This document shows, one piece after another, positions 1 to 5,771 of a DNA stretch of 6,924 bases. The notes below the pieces were generated by a model, which did no database searches, had not been told where the DNA came from, and saw only the letters and a program-made list of their open reading frames with translations. Made by a program: the position numbers and the translations under genes. The stretch's first letter is position 1. Each line of letters begins with the position of its first letter. Source of the stretch: JBFGFG01 sp041627475 (GTDB lineage Bacteria > Actinomycetota > Nitriliruptoria > Nitriliruptorales > Nitriliruptoraceae). Where the stretch lies: contig JBFKQZ010000174.1 of the NCBI GenBank assembly GCA_041627475.1, positions 1 to 6,924 of the forward strand. Direction: 5' to 3'.

Positions 1-182
1 GCGTGACGGTCTGCCGCTTCGGTGCCGCCGTCGCGTTCGACCGCGGGAACCTCGCCGCGCGCATGGACAAGCCGCTCGTGGAGGTCGAGATCGACCTCGG
101 TGCGGGCGACGCCGCGGCCACCCTGCTCACCGCCGACCTGACGCCCGCGTACGTCGCGGAGAATGCGTACTACACCACATGA
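1..182 (+). CDS. argJ: ArgJ, glutamate N-acetyltransferase / ornithine acetyltransferase, 3' end only
   Basis: This is the C-terminal ~59 residues of ArgJ, read in the frame starting at base 3 and ending at TGA 180-182. The 5' part lies off the left edge. Visible family landmarks are the segment CRFGAAVAFDR, the strand EVEIDLGAGDAAAT and the terminal DLTPAYVAENAYYTT, which match the conserved end of the beta chain (the usual pattern is DLT-x-x-YV-x-x-NA-x-Y). The family moves the acetyl group from N-acetylornithine to glutamate in the cyclic arginine pathway and self-cleaves at an internal Thr that is not in this window. Whether the enzyme also uses acetyl-CoA (bifunctional form) cannot be judged from this fragment. 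Its position just upstream of argB agrees with the argC-J-B-D order. An ATG at 179 overlaps its stop, but the ORF it opens is a shadow. Confidence 0.93.
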   Translation, partial: VTVCRFGAAVAFDRGNLAARMDKPLVEVEIDLGAGDAAATLLTADLTPAYVAENAYYTT

Positions 183-187
183 CCAAC

Positions 188-230
188 GGGGGCGCCGCCC
201 CCAGGCCCCCGCTGGGGTCTCCGACCCCAG
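188..230 (+). other. Two adjacent GC-rich stem-loops between argJ and argB
   Basis: The 105-bp gap between the argJ stop and argB begins with two perfect hairpins. The first has stem GGGGGC (188-193) with GCCCCC (197-202) and a 3-nt loop. The second has stem CTGGGGTC (212-219) with GACCCCAG (223-230) and a 3-nt loop. Two competing pairings also exist: CCCCAG (199-204) with CTGGGG (212-217), which excludes both, and GGGGTCT (214-220) with AGACCCC (229-235). No T-run follows. Possible roles are a partial terminator or attenuator without a U-tail, an mRNA processing or stability element, or a copy of a genome-wide REP-like palindrome. The pairings are directly visible; the function is inference. 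Confidence 0.5.
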
Positions 231-287
231 ACCCCGTCGCTGGCCACACAACCCGGACAGCGGCAACCGACGCAGACGACAGAGACC

Positions 288-1235
288 ATGATGACCACGA
301 CGGACCCACGGATCGCGGCCGCGCAGGACAAGGCGGCGGTGCTGCGCGAGGCCCTGCCGTGGATCACGCGCTTCCACGGGCACACGGTCGTGGTGAAGTA
401 CGGCGGCAACGCCATGGTCGACGAGGAGCTCAAGCGCTCGTTCGCCGCCGACATCGCGCTGCTCCACTTCGTCGGGCTGCGCCCGGTCGTCGTCCACGGC
501 GGCGGTCCGCAGATCAGCGAGCTCGCCGAGAAGCTGCACGTCGAGAGCCACTTCGTCGGCGGCCTGCGCGTGACCGACGCCGACATGCTCGACGTCGTGC
601 AGATGGCCCTGCTCGGCCAGGTCAACCCCGAGCTCGTCCGTCACGTCCAGGACGCCGGTGCGCCGGCCGTCGGCGTGTCGGGCACCGACGCGGGGCTGCT
701 GCACGTGCGTCCGGCCGTCGGGCCGGCCGGGGAGGACCTCGGTCTCGTCGGCGAGGTCGACCGCGTCGACACGACGGTCCTCGACGACCTGCTCGAGGAC
801 GGGCTGCTGCCGGTCGTGGCGACCCTCGGCCGTGGACAGGACGGCGAGGTCCGCAACGTCAACGCCGACCTCGCCGCCGGCGAGATCGCCGCTGCGCTCC
901 AGGCGTCCAAGCTGGTCTACCTCACCGACGTGCCCGGCCTGTACCTCGACTTCGGGGACGAGGGCTCGCTGCTGAGCGAGGTCTCCGCCGAGCGGCTCGA
1001 GGAGATGCTCGCCGCGGACGAGCTCCACGCCGGCATGCGCCCCAAGGTCCGCTCGATCGTGCAGGCGATGGCCGACGGCGTGCCCCAGGCCCACATCCTC
1101 GACGGCCGCGTGCTCCACGCGATCCTCATCGAGATCTTCACCGACGAGGGCGTCGGCACGATGATCACCCGCGGTGCCGGGGGCCCCGAGGGCATCACCC
1201 TCGAACGCGAACGCCGGACGGAGGTGGCCTCGTGA
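288..1235 (+). CDS. argB: ArgB, acetylglutamate kinase (arginine-sensitive type)
   Basis: This 315-aa cytoplasmic amino-acid kinase phosphorylates N-acetyl-L-glutamate with ATP, the second step of arginine synthesis. Visible motifs are the phosphate-binding VVVKYGGNAM with K37, the substrate loop VVHGGGPQIS (67-77), the NADLAAGEIAAAL nucleotide/substrate segment, and AGMRPKV with K253. Two traits mark the arginine-inhibited hexameric form: an N-terminal helix preceding residue 30 (DKAAVLREALPWI) and the C-terminal AHILDGR...H...E.FTDEGVGTMI block (268-293), which in studied enzymes makes the arginine site. Feedback inhibition is therefore expected. Two ATGs lie side by side (288 and 291). No strong Shine-Dalgarno is visible; AGAG at 281-284 would suit 291 slightly better, so the start is uncertain by one codon. 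The stop overlaps the argD start (GTGA). Confidence 0.97.
   Translation: MMTTTDPRIAAAQDKAAVLREALPWITRFHGHTVVVKYGGNAMVDEELKRSFAADIALLHFVGLRPVVVHGGGPQISELAEKLHVESHFVGGLRVTDADMLDVVQMALLGQVNPELVRHVQDAGAPAVGVSGTDAGLLHVRPAVGPAGEDLGLVGEVDRVDTTVLDDLLEDGLLPVVATLGRGQDGEVRNVNADLAAGEIAAALQASKLVYLTDVPGLYLDFGDEGSLLSEVSAERLEEMLAADELHAGMRPKVRSIVQAMADGVPQAHILDGRVLHAILIEIFTDEGVGTMITRGAGGPEGITLERERRTEVAS
1220..1224 (+). promoter_or_regulatory. Ribosome binding site fixing the argD start
   Basis: GGAGG lies 7 nt upstream of GTG 1232. This decides the argD start, because the same frame stays open back to an ATG at 179 through the whole of argB. Ribosome loading here occurs inside the last codons of argB, consistent with translational coupling. 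Confidence 0.85.
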
Positions 1236-2467
1236 GCGACCACACCGACGAGGTGGAGGGGCTCGCGGCCGCCCACGTCATGGACACGTACGGCTCGCCC
1301 TCACCGCTGTTCCTCCGCGGGCAGGGGGCGGCACTGTTCGACGCCGACGGCGAGCCGTGGCTCGACCTGCTGTGCGGCCTCGCCGTCACCAACCTCGGTC
1401 ACGCGCACCCGGCCGTCACCCGCGCCGTCACCGAGCAGGCCGGCCGGCTCGTGCACACGTCGAACCTCTACCTCACCGAGCCCGCGGTGCGGCTCGCCCA
1501 GCGGCTGGCGGCGGTCACGGGCTGGGACGACGCGAGGGTCTTCTTCGCACAGTGCGGTGCGACGGCGAACGAGGCGGCGCTGAAGCTGGCCCGCCGTCAC
1601 GGCAAGCAGCGCCACGACGACAAGGTCCGGGTGGTCACGCTCGAGGGCAGCTTCCACGGTCGGTCCTTCGCGACACTGGAGGCCACCGGGCAGCCCGCCA
1701 AGCACACGCCGTTCGCACCGCTGCTCGGCTACGTCGACACCGTGCCGTACGACGACCCGGACGCCCTCGCCGCGGCGGTGACCGACGAGCACTGCGCGGT
1801 CCTGCTCGAGCCCGTCCAGGGCGAGGGCGGCGTCCGGCCGGTGCCCGACGAGGTGCTGGTCGCGGCGCGCGAGGCCTGCGACGCCCACGACGCGCTCCTG
1901 CTCTTCGACGAGGTCCAGACCGGGATCGGCCGCACCGGGACGTGGTTCGCGTTCCAGCAGGGGCCGGTCGAGCCGGACGTCGTGACCGCCGCGAAGGCGC
2001 TCGCCAACGGGCTGCCCATCGGTGCGTGCATCGCCCGCGGTGACGCCGGGAAGGTGTTCCGGCCCGGGGACCACGCGACCACCTTCGGCGGGAACCCGGT
2101 CACGACCGCCGCGGCCACCGCGGTCCTCGACACCATCGAGCGCGACGACCTACTGTCCCGCGCACGCGAGCTGTCGGACCTGCTGACGGCGGGCATCGAC
2201 GAGATCGCCACGCGGCACGAGCTGGTCACCGGGGTCCGGGGACTCGGTCTGCTGCTCGGCATCGAGCTCGCGGCACCGGTCGCCGCCGACGTCACCCGCG
2301 CCTGCGCCGACCGCAAGCTGCTGGTCAACGCCGTCGGAGGGTCCACCGTGCGTCTCGCCCCGCCCCTCGTCCTCACCGACGAGGAGGTGGCGCTGGCGCT
2401 GGCCGGGATCGAGGACGCCGTCGCGGCCGTCGAGGCGGACACCGGGTCCGCGGGGAGTGACGCATGA
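1232..2467 (+). CDS. argD: ArgD, acetylornithine aminotransferase
   Basis: This 411-aa class III PLP-dependent aminotransferase converts N-acetylglutamate-5-semialdehyde and glutamate to N-acetylornithine and 2-oxoglutarate. Landmarks counted from GTG 1232 are LDLLCGLAVTNLGHAHP (44-60), HTSNLY (75-80), the aromatic/substrate region SFHGRS (140-145), EPVQGEGG (193-200), LLLFDEVQTGIGRTG (222-236) with D226 expected to pair with the PLP ring nitrogen, the Schiff-base lysine K255 in AAKALANGLP, and TTFGGNPVT. Length is normal for the family. One oddity is the phosphate-binding loop QCGATANEAA (107-116), where the family usually has NSG(A/T)EANEAA, so Ser and Glu are replaced by Cys and Thr. The GTG start overlaps the argB stop by 4 bp and has a clear GGAGG. 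The C-terminus overlaps the receiver gene by ATGA. Confidence 0.96.
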   Translation: MSDHTDEVEGLAAAHVMDTYGSPSPLFLRGQGAALFDADGEPWLDLLCGLAVTNLGHAHPAVTRAVTEQAGRLVHTSNLYLTEPAVRLAQRLAAVTGWDDARVFFAQCGATANEAALKLARRHGKQRHDDKVRVVTLEGSFHGRSFATLEATGQPAKHTPFAPLLGYVDTVPYDDPDALAAAVTDEHCAVLLEPVQGEGGVRPVPDEVLVAAREACDAHDALLLFDEVQTGIGRTGTWFAFQQGPVEPDVVTAAKALANGLPIGACIARGDAGKVFRPGDHATTFGGNPVTTAAATAVLDTIERDDLLSRARELSDLLTAGIDEIATRHELVTGVRGLGLLLGIELAAPVAADVTRACADRKLLVNAVGGSTVRLAPPLVLTDEEVALALAGIEDAVAAVEADTGSAGSDA

Positions 2468-2835
2468 GCACCGTGCTCGTCATCGAGGACGACAAGGACG
2501 TTGTCGCCCTGCTGGAGCAGCTGCTCCAGCACGAGGGCTACGAGGTCGCCACCGCGGGGGACGGGCTCGAGGGGCTCGTGAAGCTCGCGACGACCCGGCC
2601 GGACGCCGTGCTGCTCGACATCATGATGCCGGACGTCGACGGGCAGCGGGTGCTGCGCCAGCTGCTCGAGGAGCACGACGGCGCGGTCCCGTTCCCGGTC
2701 ATCGTGATCACCGGGTCGCCCGAGGGCGCCGCACAGGCGCGTGTGTTGCTCGGCCGCGACAACGTCTACGAGAAGCCGTTCGACCCCCAGCTGCTGCTGG
2801 ACCAGCTGAGGACGCTGCTCACGGAGGACGCCTGA
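2464..2835 (+). CDS. Stand-alone CheY-like response-regulator receiver protein inside the arg operon
   Basis: This 123-aa protein consists of a single receiver domain with no DNA-binding or enzymatic output domain. All catalytic positions are present: acidic triad E8-D9-D10, phosphoacceptor D52 in LLDIMMPDVDG (50-60), switch Thr T83 (VIVITG), aromatic switch Y102 and K104-P105 in the YEKPF motif. It should accept phosphate from a histidine kinase and change conformation, acting through a protein partner. No kinase gene is present in the window. It is embedded between argD (ATGA overlap) and argF (TGATG overlap) with its own GGGGAG (2452-2457) 6 nt before ATG, so it is co-transcribed and probably translationally coupled. 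Composition matches its neighbours. The receiver identity is near certain; its target and its link to arginine metabolism are unknown. It is not a standard member of arginine clusters as far as I know. Confidence 0.95.
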   Translation: MSTVLVIEDDKDVVALLEQLLQHEGYEVATAGDGLEGLVKLATTRPDAVLLDIMMPDVDGQRVLRQLLEEHDGAVPFPVIVITGSPEGAAQARVLLGRDNVYEKPFDPQLLLDQLRTLLTEDA

Positions 2836-3779
2836 TGACCGGACCGACCCACTTCCTGCGCTCCGCGGACCTGTCGCCGGGCGAGCAGGCCACCGTGCTC
2901 GAGCGCGCCGCGGTGCTGAAGCGTGACCGCGACGCCGCGCTCGCGGCCGGCCGCGACCCCCGCACCACCGACCTGCACGGCCGCACCGTCGCGATCGTGT
3001 TCGAGAAGCCGTCCCTGCGGACCCGGGTCAGCTTCGAGGTCGGCATCCACGAGCTCGGTGGCCACCCGATGAAGGTCGACGACGCCGAGATCGGGCTCGG
3101 GAAGCGCGAGACGATCGCCGACACGGCGCAGGTCCTGTCGCGCTACGTGCAGGGGATCGTGCTGCGCACCTTCGGCCAGGAGCGGATCGACGAGCTGGCC
3201 GAGCACGCGACCGTGCCGGTGGTCAACGCGCTCACCGACCACGAGCACCCCTGTCAGGCGCTGGCCGACCTGCAGACGATGCACCAGGCCTTCGGCGACG
3301 TGCGCGGCCGCACCCTGACCTACGTGGGCGACGGCAACAACGTCGCGCACTCGTTGCTGGTCGCCAGCGCGCAGGCGGGCGTCAACGTCCGTGTCGCCCA
3401 CCCGGAGGGCTACGCCCCCGATGCCGACGTGGTCGCCAGCGCCGAGGCCGCGGCGGCCGAGAGCGGCGTGGAGGTCGTCGTCACGACCGACGTCATGGCC
3501 GCGTGCGAGGGCGCCGACGCGCTGTACACCGACGTCTGGGCGTCGATGGGGCAGGAGGCCGAGGCCGAGGAGCGCCTCTCGCGCTTCGCGGGCTTCCAGC
3601 TGGACGCCGACAAGCTCGCCGTCGCGGCGGACGACGCGATCGTGCTGCACTGCCTCCCAGCGCACCGCGGCGAGGAGATCGCCGCCGACGTGATCGACGG
3701 CCCTGCGAGCCGCGTCTTCGACCAGGCCGAGAACCGGCTGCACGCCCAGAAGGCGCTGCTGCTGCACCTGCTGACCTGA
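2835..3779 (+). CDS. argF: ArgF, ornithine carbamoyltransferase
   Basis: This 314-aa enzyme condenses ornithine and carbamoyl phosphate to citrulline, normally as a cytoplasmic trimer. Visible motifs are the carbamoyl-phosphate loop SLRTR (60-64, where many homologues have STRTR), HPCQ (138-141), the ornithine-binding DVWASMG (233-239) and the catalytic HCLP (272-275) followed by AHRGEE. Length is typical. The anabolic role is inferred from the location within the biosynthetic cluster. ATG 2835 is chosen because GGAGG (2823-2827) sits 7 nt upstream and conserved sequence begins within the first ten residues; an upstream in-frame extension to 2457 covers the receiver gene in another frame and is spurious. 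The start shares one base with the receiver stop (TGATG). Confidence 0.97.
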   Translation: MTGPTHFLRSADLSPGEQATVLERAAVLKRDRDAALAAGRDPRTTDLHGRTVAIVFEKPSLRTRVSFEVGIHELGGHPMKVDDAEIGLGKRETIADTAQVLSRYVQGIVLRTFGQERIDELAEHATVPVVNALTDHEHPCQALADLQTMHQAFGDVRGRTLTYVGDGNNVAHSLLVASAQAGVNVRVAHPEGYAPDADVVASAEAAAAESGVEVVVTTDVMAACEGADALYTDVWASMGQEAEAEERLSRFAGFQLDADKLAVAADDAIVLHCLPAHRGEEIAADVIDGPASRVFDQAENRLHAQKALLLHLLT

Positions 3780-3789
3780 GGGACGCGAC

Positions 3790-4254
3790 GTGACGACGGA
3801 CCGGGCTGATCGACTGCGGGTGCTGCGGCGCCTCGTGTCGCGCAGCGACCTCTCGAGCCACGGCGAGGTCGTGGAGGCCCTCGCGGCGCACGGCTTCGAG
3901 GTGACCCAGGCGACCGTCAGTCGCGACCTGGCCAGCATCGGCGCCGTGAAGGTGCGCCAGGCCGACGGGAGCCATGCCTACCGCACGGGTCTCGCCGAGG
4001 AGGGCGGGGCACGCGACGCGCTCGACGGGACGCTGCGGCAGTTCGTCACCGACGTGCTGGCCAGCGGGAACCTCGCGGTCCTGCGCACGCCCCCGGCCTG
4101 TGCCCACCCCGTGGCCTCCGCGATCGACCTCGCGTCGCTGCCCGAGGTGATCGCCACCGTCGCCGGGGACGACACGGTCATCGTGGTCGCCACCGAGGGC
4201 ACCAGCGGCAGCGACCTCGCGGACCTGCTGCGCGCCCGCATCGACGGGGGCTGA
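3790..4254 (+). CDS. argR: ArgR, arginine-responsive transcriptional repressor
   Basis: This 154-aa ArgR/AhrC-family regulator forms arginine-bound hexamers that bind ARG boxes in arginine-biosynthesis promoters. The N-terminal winged helix-turn-helix contains the recognition helix TQATVSRDL (39-47). The C-terminal oligomerisation and arginine-binding domain contains TPPACAHPVASAID (100-113) and the hallmark GDDT (126-129). Two positions deviate from the common pattern: Ala103 where PG is usual, and Ala122 where the motif usually reads GT before the GDDT strand. The GTG start is preceded by GAGGG (3778-3782) with 7-nt spacing, just 10 bp after argF. The putative ARG box at 4276-4293 lies directly downstream, so ArgR probably controls argG-VOC-argH and possibly its own operon through a promoter outside the window. 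Confidence 0.96.
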   Translation: MTTDRADRLRVLRRLVSRSDLSSHGEVVEALAAHGFEVTQATVSRDLASIGAVKVRQADGSHAYRTGLAEEGGARDALDGTLRQFVTDVLASGNLAVLRTPPACAHPVASAIDLASLPEVIATVAGDDTVIVVATEGTSGSDLADLLRARIDGG

Positions 4255-4255
4255 G

Positions 4256-4270
4256 GCGCTGCCCGCCCAC
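4256..4270 (+). repeat. Left copy of a 15-bp direct repeat flanking the ARG box
   Basis: GCGCTGCCCGCCCAC begins 2 nt after the argR stop and matches 14 of 15 bases at 4306-4320. The two copies start exactly 50 bp apart and bracket the 35-bp AT-rich island that carries the ARG box. Function is unknown. Confidence 0.75.
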
Positions 4271-4275
4271 TCGTT

Positions 4276-4293
4276 TGTGCATCAGTATGCATA
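4276..4293 (+). promoter_or_regulatory. Putative ARG box (ArgR operator) upstream of argG
   Basis: The core TGCAT-CAGT-ATGCA (4278-4291) is a perfect inverted repeat with a 4-bp spacer, the same 5-4-5 layout as the E. coli ARG box (TGAAT-N4-ATTCA) and close to TGCAT-type half-sites described in actinobacteria. It lies in the only AT-rich stretch of the window, between argR and argG, and overlaps the candidate -10 box. A further half-site-like ATTCA (4298-4302) follows; with TGCAT at 4288-4292 it would have a 5-nt spacer, one more than ideal, so a second degenerate box is possible. The palindrome is directly seen; binding by ArgR is inference from the layout and the adjacent argR gene. Confidence 0.78.
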
Positions 4294-4297
4294 TGCT
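4292..4297 (+). promoter_or_regulatory. Candidate -10 element of the argG promoter
   Basis: TATGCT fits the TANNNT -10 pattern and lies about 43 bp before the argG ATG, overlapping the right edge of the ARG box, so a bound repressor would block polymerase. A convincing -35 at 17-bp spacing is not visible. An alternative is TTGTGC (4275-4280) with TATTCA (4297-4302) at 16-bp spacing. Confidence 0.4.
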
Positions 4298-4305
4298 ATT
4301 CACTA

Positions 4306-4320
4306 GCGCTGTCCGCCCAC
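4306..4320 (+). repeat. Right copy of the 15-bp direct repeat flanking the ARG box
   Basis: GCGCTGTCCGCCCAC differs from the copy at 4256-4270 only at its seventh base. It ends 19 bp before the argG ATG and would lie at or just after the transcription start if the TATGCT -10 is used. Confidence 0.75.
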
Positions 4321-4339
4321 GACCCCAGCGGAGCACACC

Positions 4340-5770
4340 ATGAGCAAGGTCCTGACGAGCCTGCCGGTCGGGGAGCGCGTCGGCATCGCCTTCTCGGGCG
4401 GGCTCGACACCTCCGTCGCCGTGGCGTGGATGCGCGAGCACGGTGCCGTGCCCTGCACCTACACCGCGGACCTGGGGCAGTACGACGACGATGACGTCTC
4501 GACCGTGCCCGACCGCGCGGAGGAGTACGGCGCCGAGATCGCCCGCGTGCTCGACATCCGCAGCGAACTGGTCGAGGAGGGGCTGTCGGCGCTGGCCTGC
4601 GGCGCCTTCCACCTGCGCTCGGGCGGGCGGACCTACTTCAACACCACGCCGCTCGGTCGCGCCGTCACCGGGACGCTGCTCGTGCGCGCGATGCAGGCCG
4701 ACGGCGTCAACATCTGGGGTGACGGCTCGACGTTCAAGGGCAACGACATCGAGCGGTTCTACCGCTACGGCCTGCTCGCGAACCCGGACCTGCGCATCTA
4801 CAAGCCGTGGCTGGACGCGGACTTCGTGCGCGAGCTCGGTGGCCGCTCCGACATGAGTCGCTGGCTCGCCGAGCGTGACCTGCCGTACCGCGACCGCGAG
4901 GAGAAGGCGTACTCGACCGACGCCAACATCTGGGGCGCGACCCACGAGGCGAAGAGCCTCGAGCACCTGGACGTCTCGATGGAGACGATCGAGCCGATCA
5001 TGGGCGTGCGCCACTGGGACCCCGCGGTGGAGATCGAGCCCGAGGACGTCACCGTGCGGTTCGAGGCGGGGCGTCCGGTGGCGATCAACGGCACCGAGTA
5101 CGACGACCCGGTCGAGCTGGTCCTGGAGGCCAACGCCATCGGCGGTCGGCACGGGCTGGGGATGTCCGACCAGATCGAGAACCGGATCATCGAGGCCAAG
5201 TCGCGCGGGATCTACGAGGCGCCCGGCATGGCGCTGCTGTTCATCACCTACGAGCGGCTGCTCAACGCGGTCCACAACGAGGACACCGTCGAGGCGTACC
5301 ACACCCAGGGGCGCCGGCTCGGCCGACTGCTGTACGAGGGCCGGTGGCTCGAGCCGCAGTCCCTCATGATGCGCGAGGCGACGCAGCGCTGGGTGGCGTC
5401 GCTGGTCAGCGGTGAGGTGACGCTGCGGCTGCGCCGGGGCGAGGACTGGACGATCCTCGACACCCGGGGCGACCGCTTCTCCTACCACCCCGACAAGCTC
5501 TCGATGGAGCGCGTCGAGGACGCCGCCTTCGGGCCGACCGACCGCATCGGCCAGCTGACGATGCGCAACCTCGACATCGCCGACTCCCGCGACAAGCTCG
5601 AGCAGTACGCCGGGCAGCCGCTCGACCAGGGAACGCTCCTGGTCGAGCACGGGACCCTGTTCGGCGACCTGCCCGAGGGTGGTTTCCCGAAGATCGCGAC
5701 CAACCCCGAGCGGGACGGCTCCGAGGAGGTCGCGCTCGACGAGGCCGCCATCGAGTCCGGGGTCGACTGA
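4340..5770 (+). CDS. argG: ArgG, argininosuccinate synthase (long, type 2 subfamily)
   Basis: This 476-aa enzyme joins citrulline and aspartate, with ATP cleaved to AMP and PPi, to make argininosuccinate. The N-type ATP pyrophosphatase loop FSGGLDTS is at 18-25, YFNTTPLGRAVTGT at 99-112 and WGDGSTFKGNDIERF at 126-140; further conserved blocks are EKAYSTDAN, GATHEAK, the long IGGRHGLGMSDQIENRI segment and APGMALL. From memory these align almost colinearly with E. coli ArgG (447 aa, type 2) and not with the ~400-aa type 1 enzymes. The protein has an acidic C-terminal tail after about residue 455 (ERDGSEEVALDEAAIESGVD). ATG 4340 has GGAG (4330-4333) 6 nt upstream. It heads the argG-VOC-argH block behind the ARG box. 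Confidence 0.97.
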   Translation: MSKVLTSLPVGERVGIAFSGGLDTSVAVAWMREHGAVPCTYTADLGQYDDDDVSTVPDRAEEYGAEIARVLDIRSELVEEGLSALACGAFHLRSGGRTYFNTTPLGRAVTGTLLVRAMQADGVNIWGDGSTFKGNDIERFYRYGLLANPDLRIYKPWLDADFVRELGGRSDMSRWLAERDLPYRDREEKAYSTDANIWGATHEAKSLEHLDVSMETIEPIMGVRHWDPAVEIEPEDVTVRFEAGRPVAINGTEYDDPVELVLEANAIGGRHGLGMSDQIENRIIEAKSRGIYEAPGMALLFITYERLLNAVHNEDTVEAYHTQGRRLGRLLYEGRWLEPQSLMMREATQRWVASLVSGEVTLRLRRGEDWTILDTRGDRFSYHPDKLSMERVEDAAFGPTDRIGQLTMRNLDIADSRDKLEQYAGQPLDQGTLLVEHGTLFGDLPEGGFPKIATNPERDGSEEVALDEAAIESGVD

Positions 5771-5771
5771 C

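Noticed and set aside
179..1231. In-frame upstream extension of argD to an ATG overlapping the argJ stop, which would give a 762-aa protein.
   Set aside because: The extension is arginine/alanine-rich, low-complexity sequence read out of frame through argB, whose own frame has full family homology. GTG 1232 with GGAGG is the natural argD start. High GC simply leaves alternate frames open.
2457..2834. Upstream extension of argF (440-aa version) covering the receiver gene.
   Set aside because: The extension is out-of-frame translation of the receiver domain, with no recognisable protein. ATG 2835 has a proper ribosome site and the homology begins there.
2766..3938. A 390-codon minus-strand ORF antisense to argF and argR.
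   Set aside because: It mirrors argF and argR, shows no family motif, and has no plausible promoter or ribosome site upstream on that strand.
4240..4275. A possible intrinsic terminator after argR.
   Set aside because: No stable symmetrical stem followed by a T-run is present; only weak GGGC/GCCC pairing is possible, so I do not call a terminator.
5679..5771. An ATG at 5679 as an earlier start for the VOC gene, giving 279 aa.
   Set aside because: The extra 31 residues overlap the end of argG out of frame and are S/R/P-rich. VOC-like sequence starts directly at GTG 5772.
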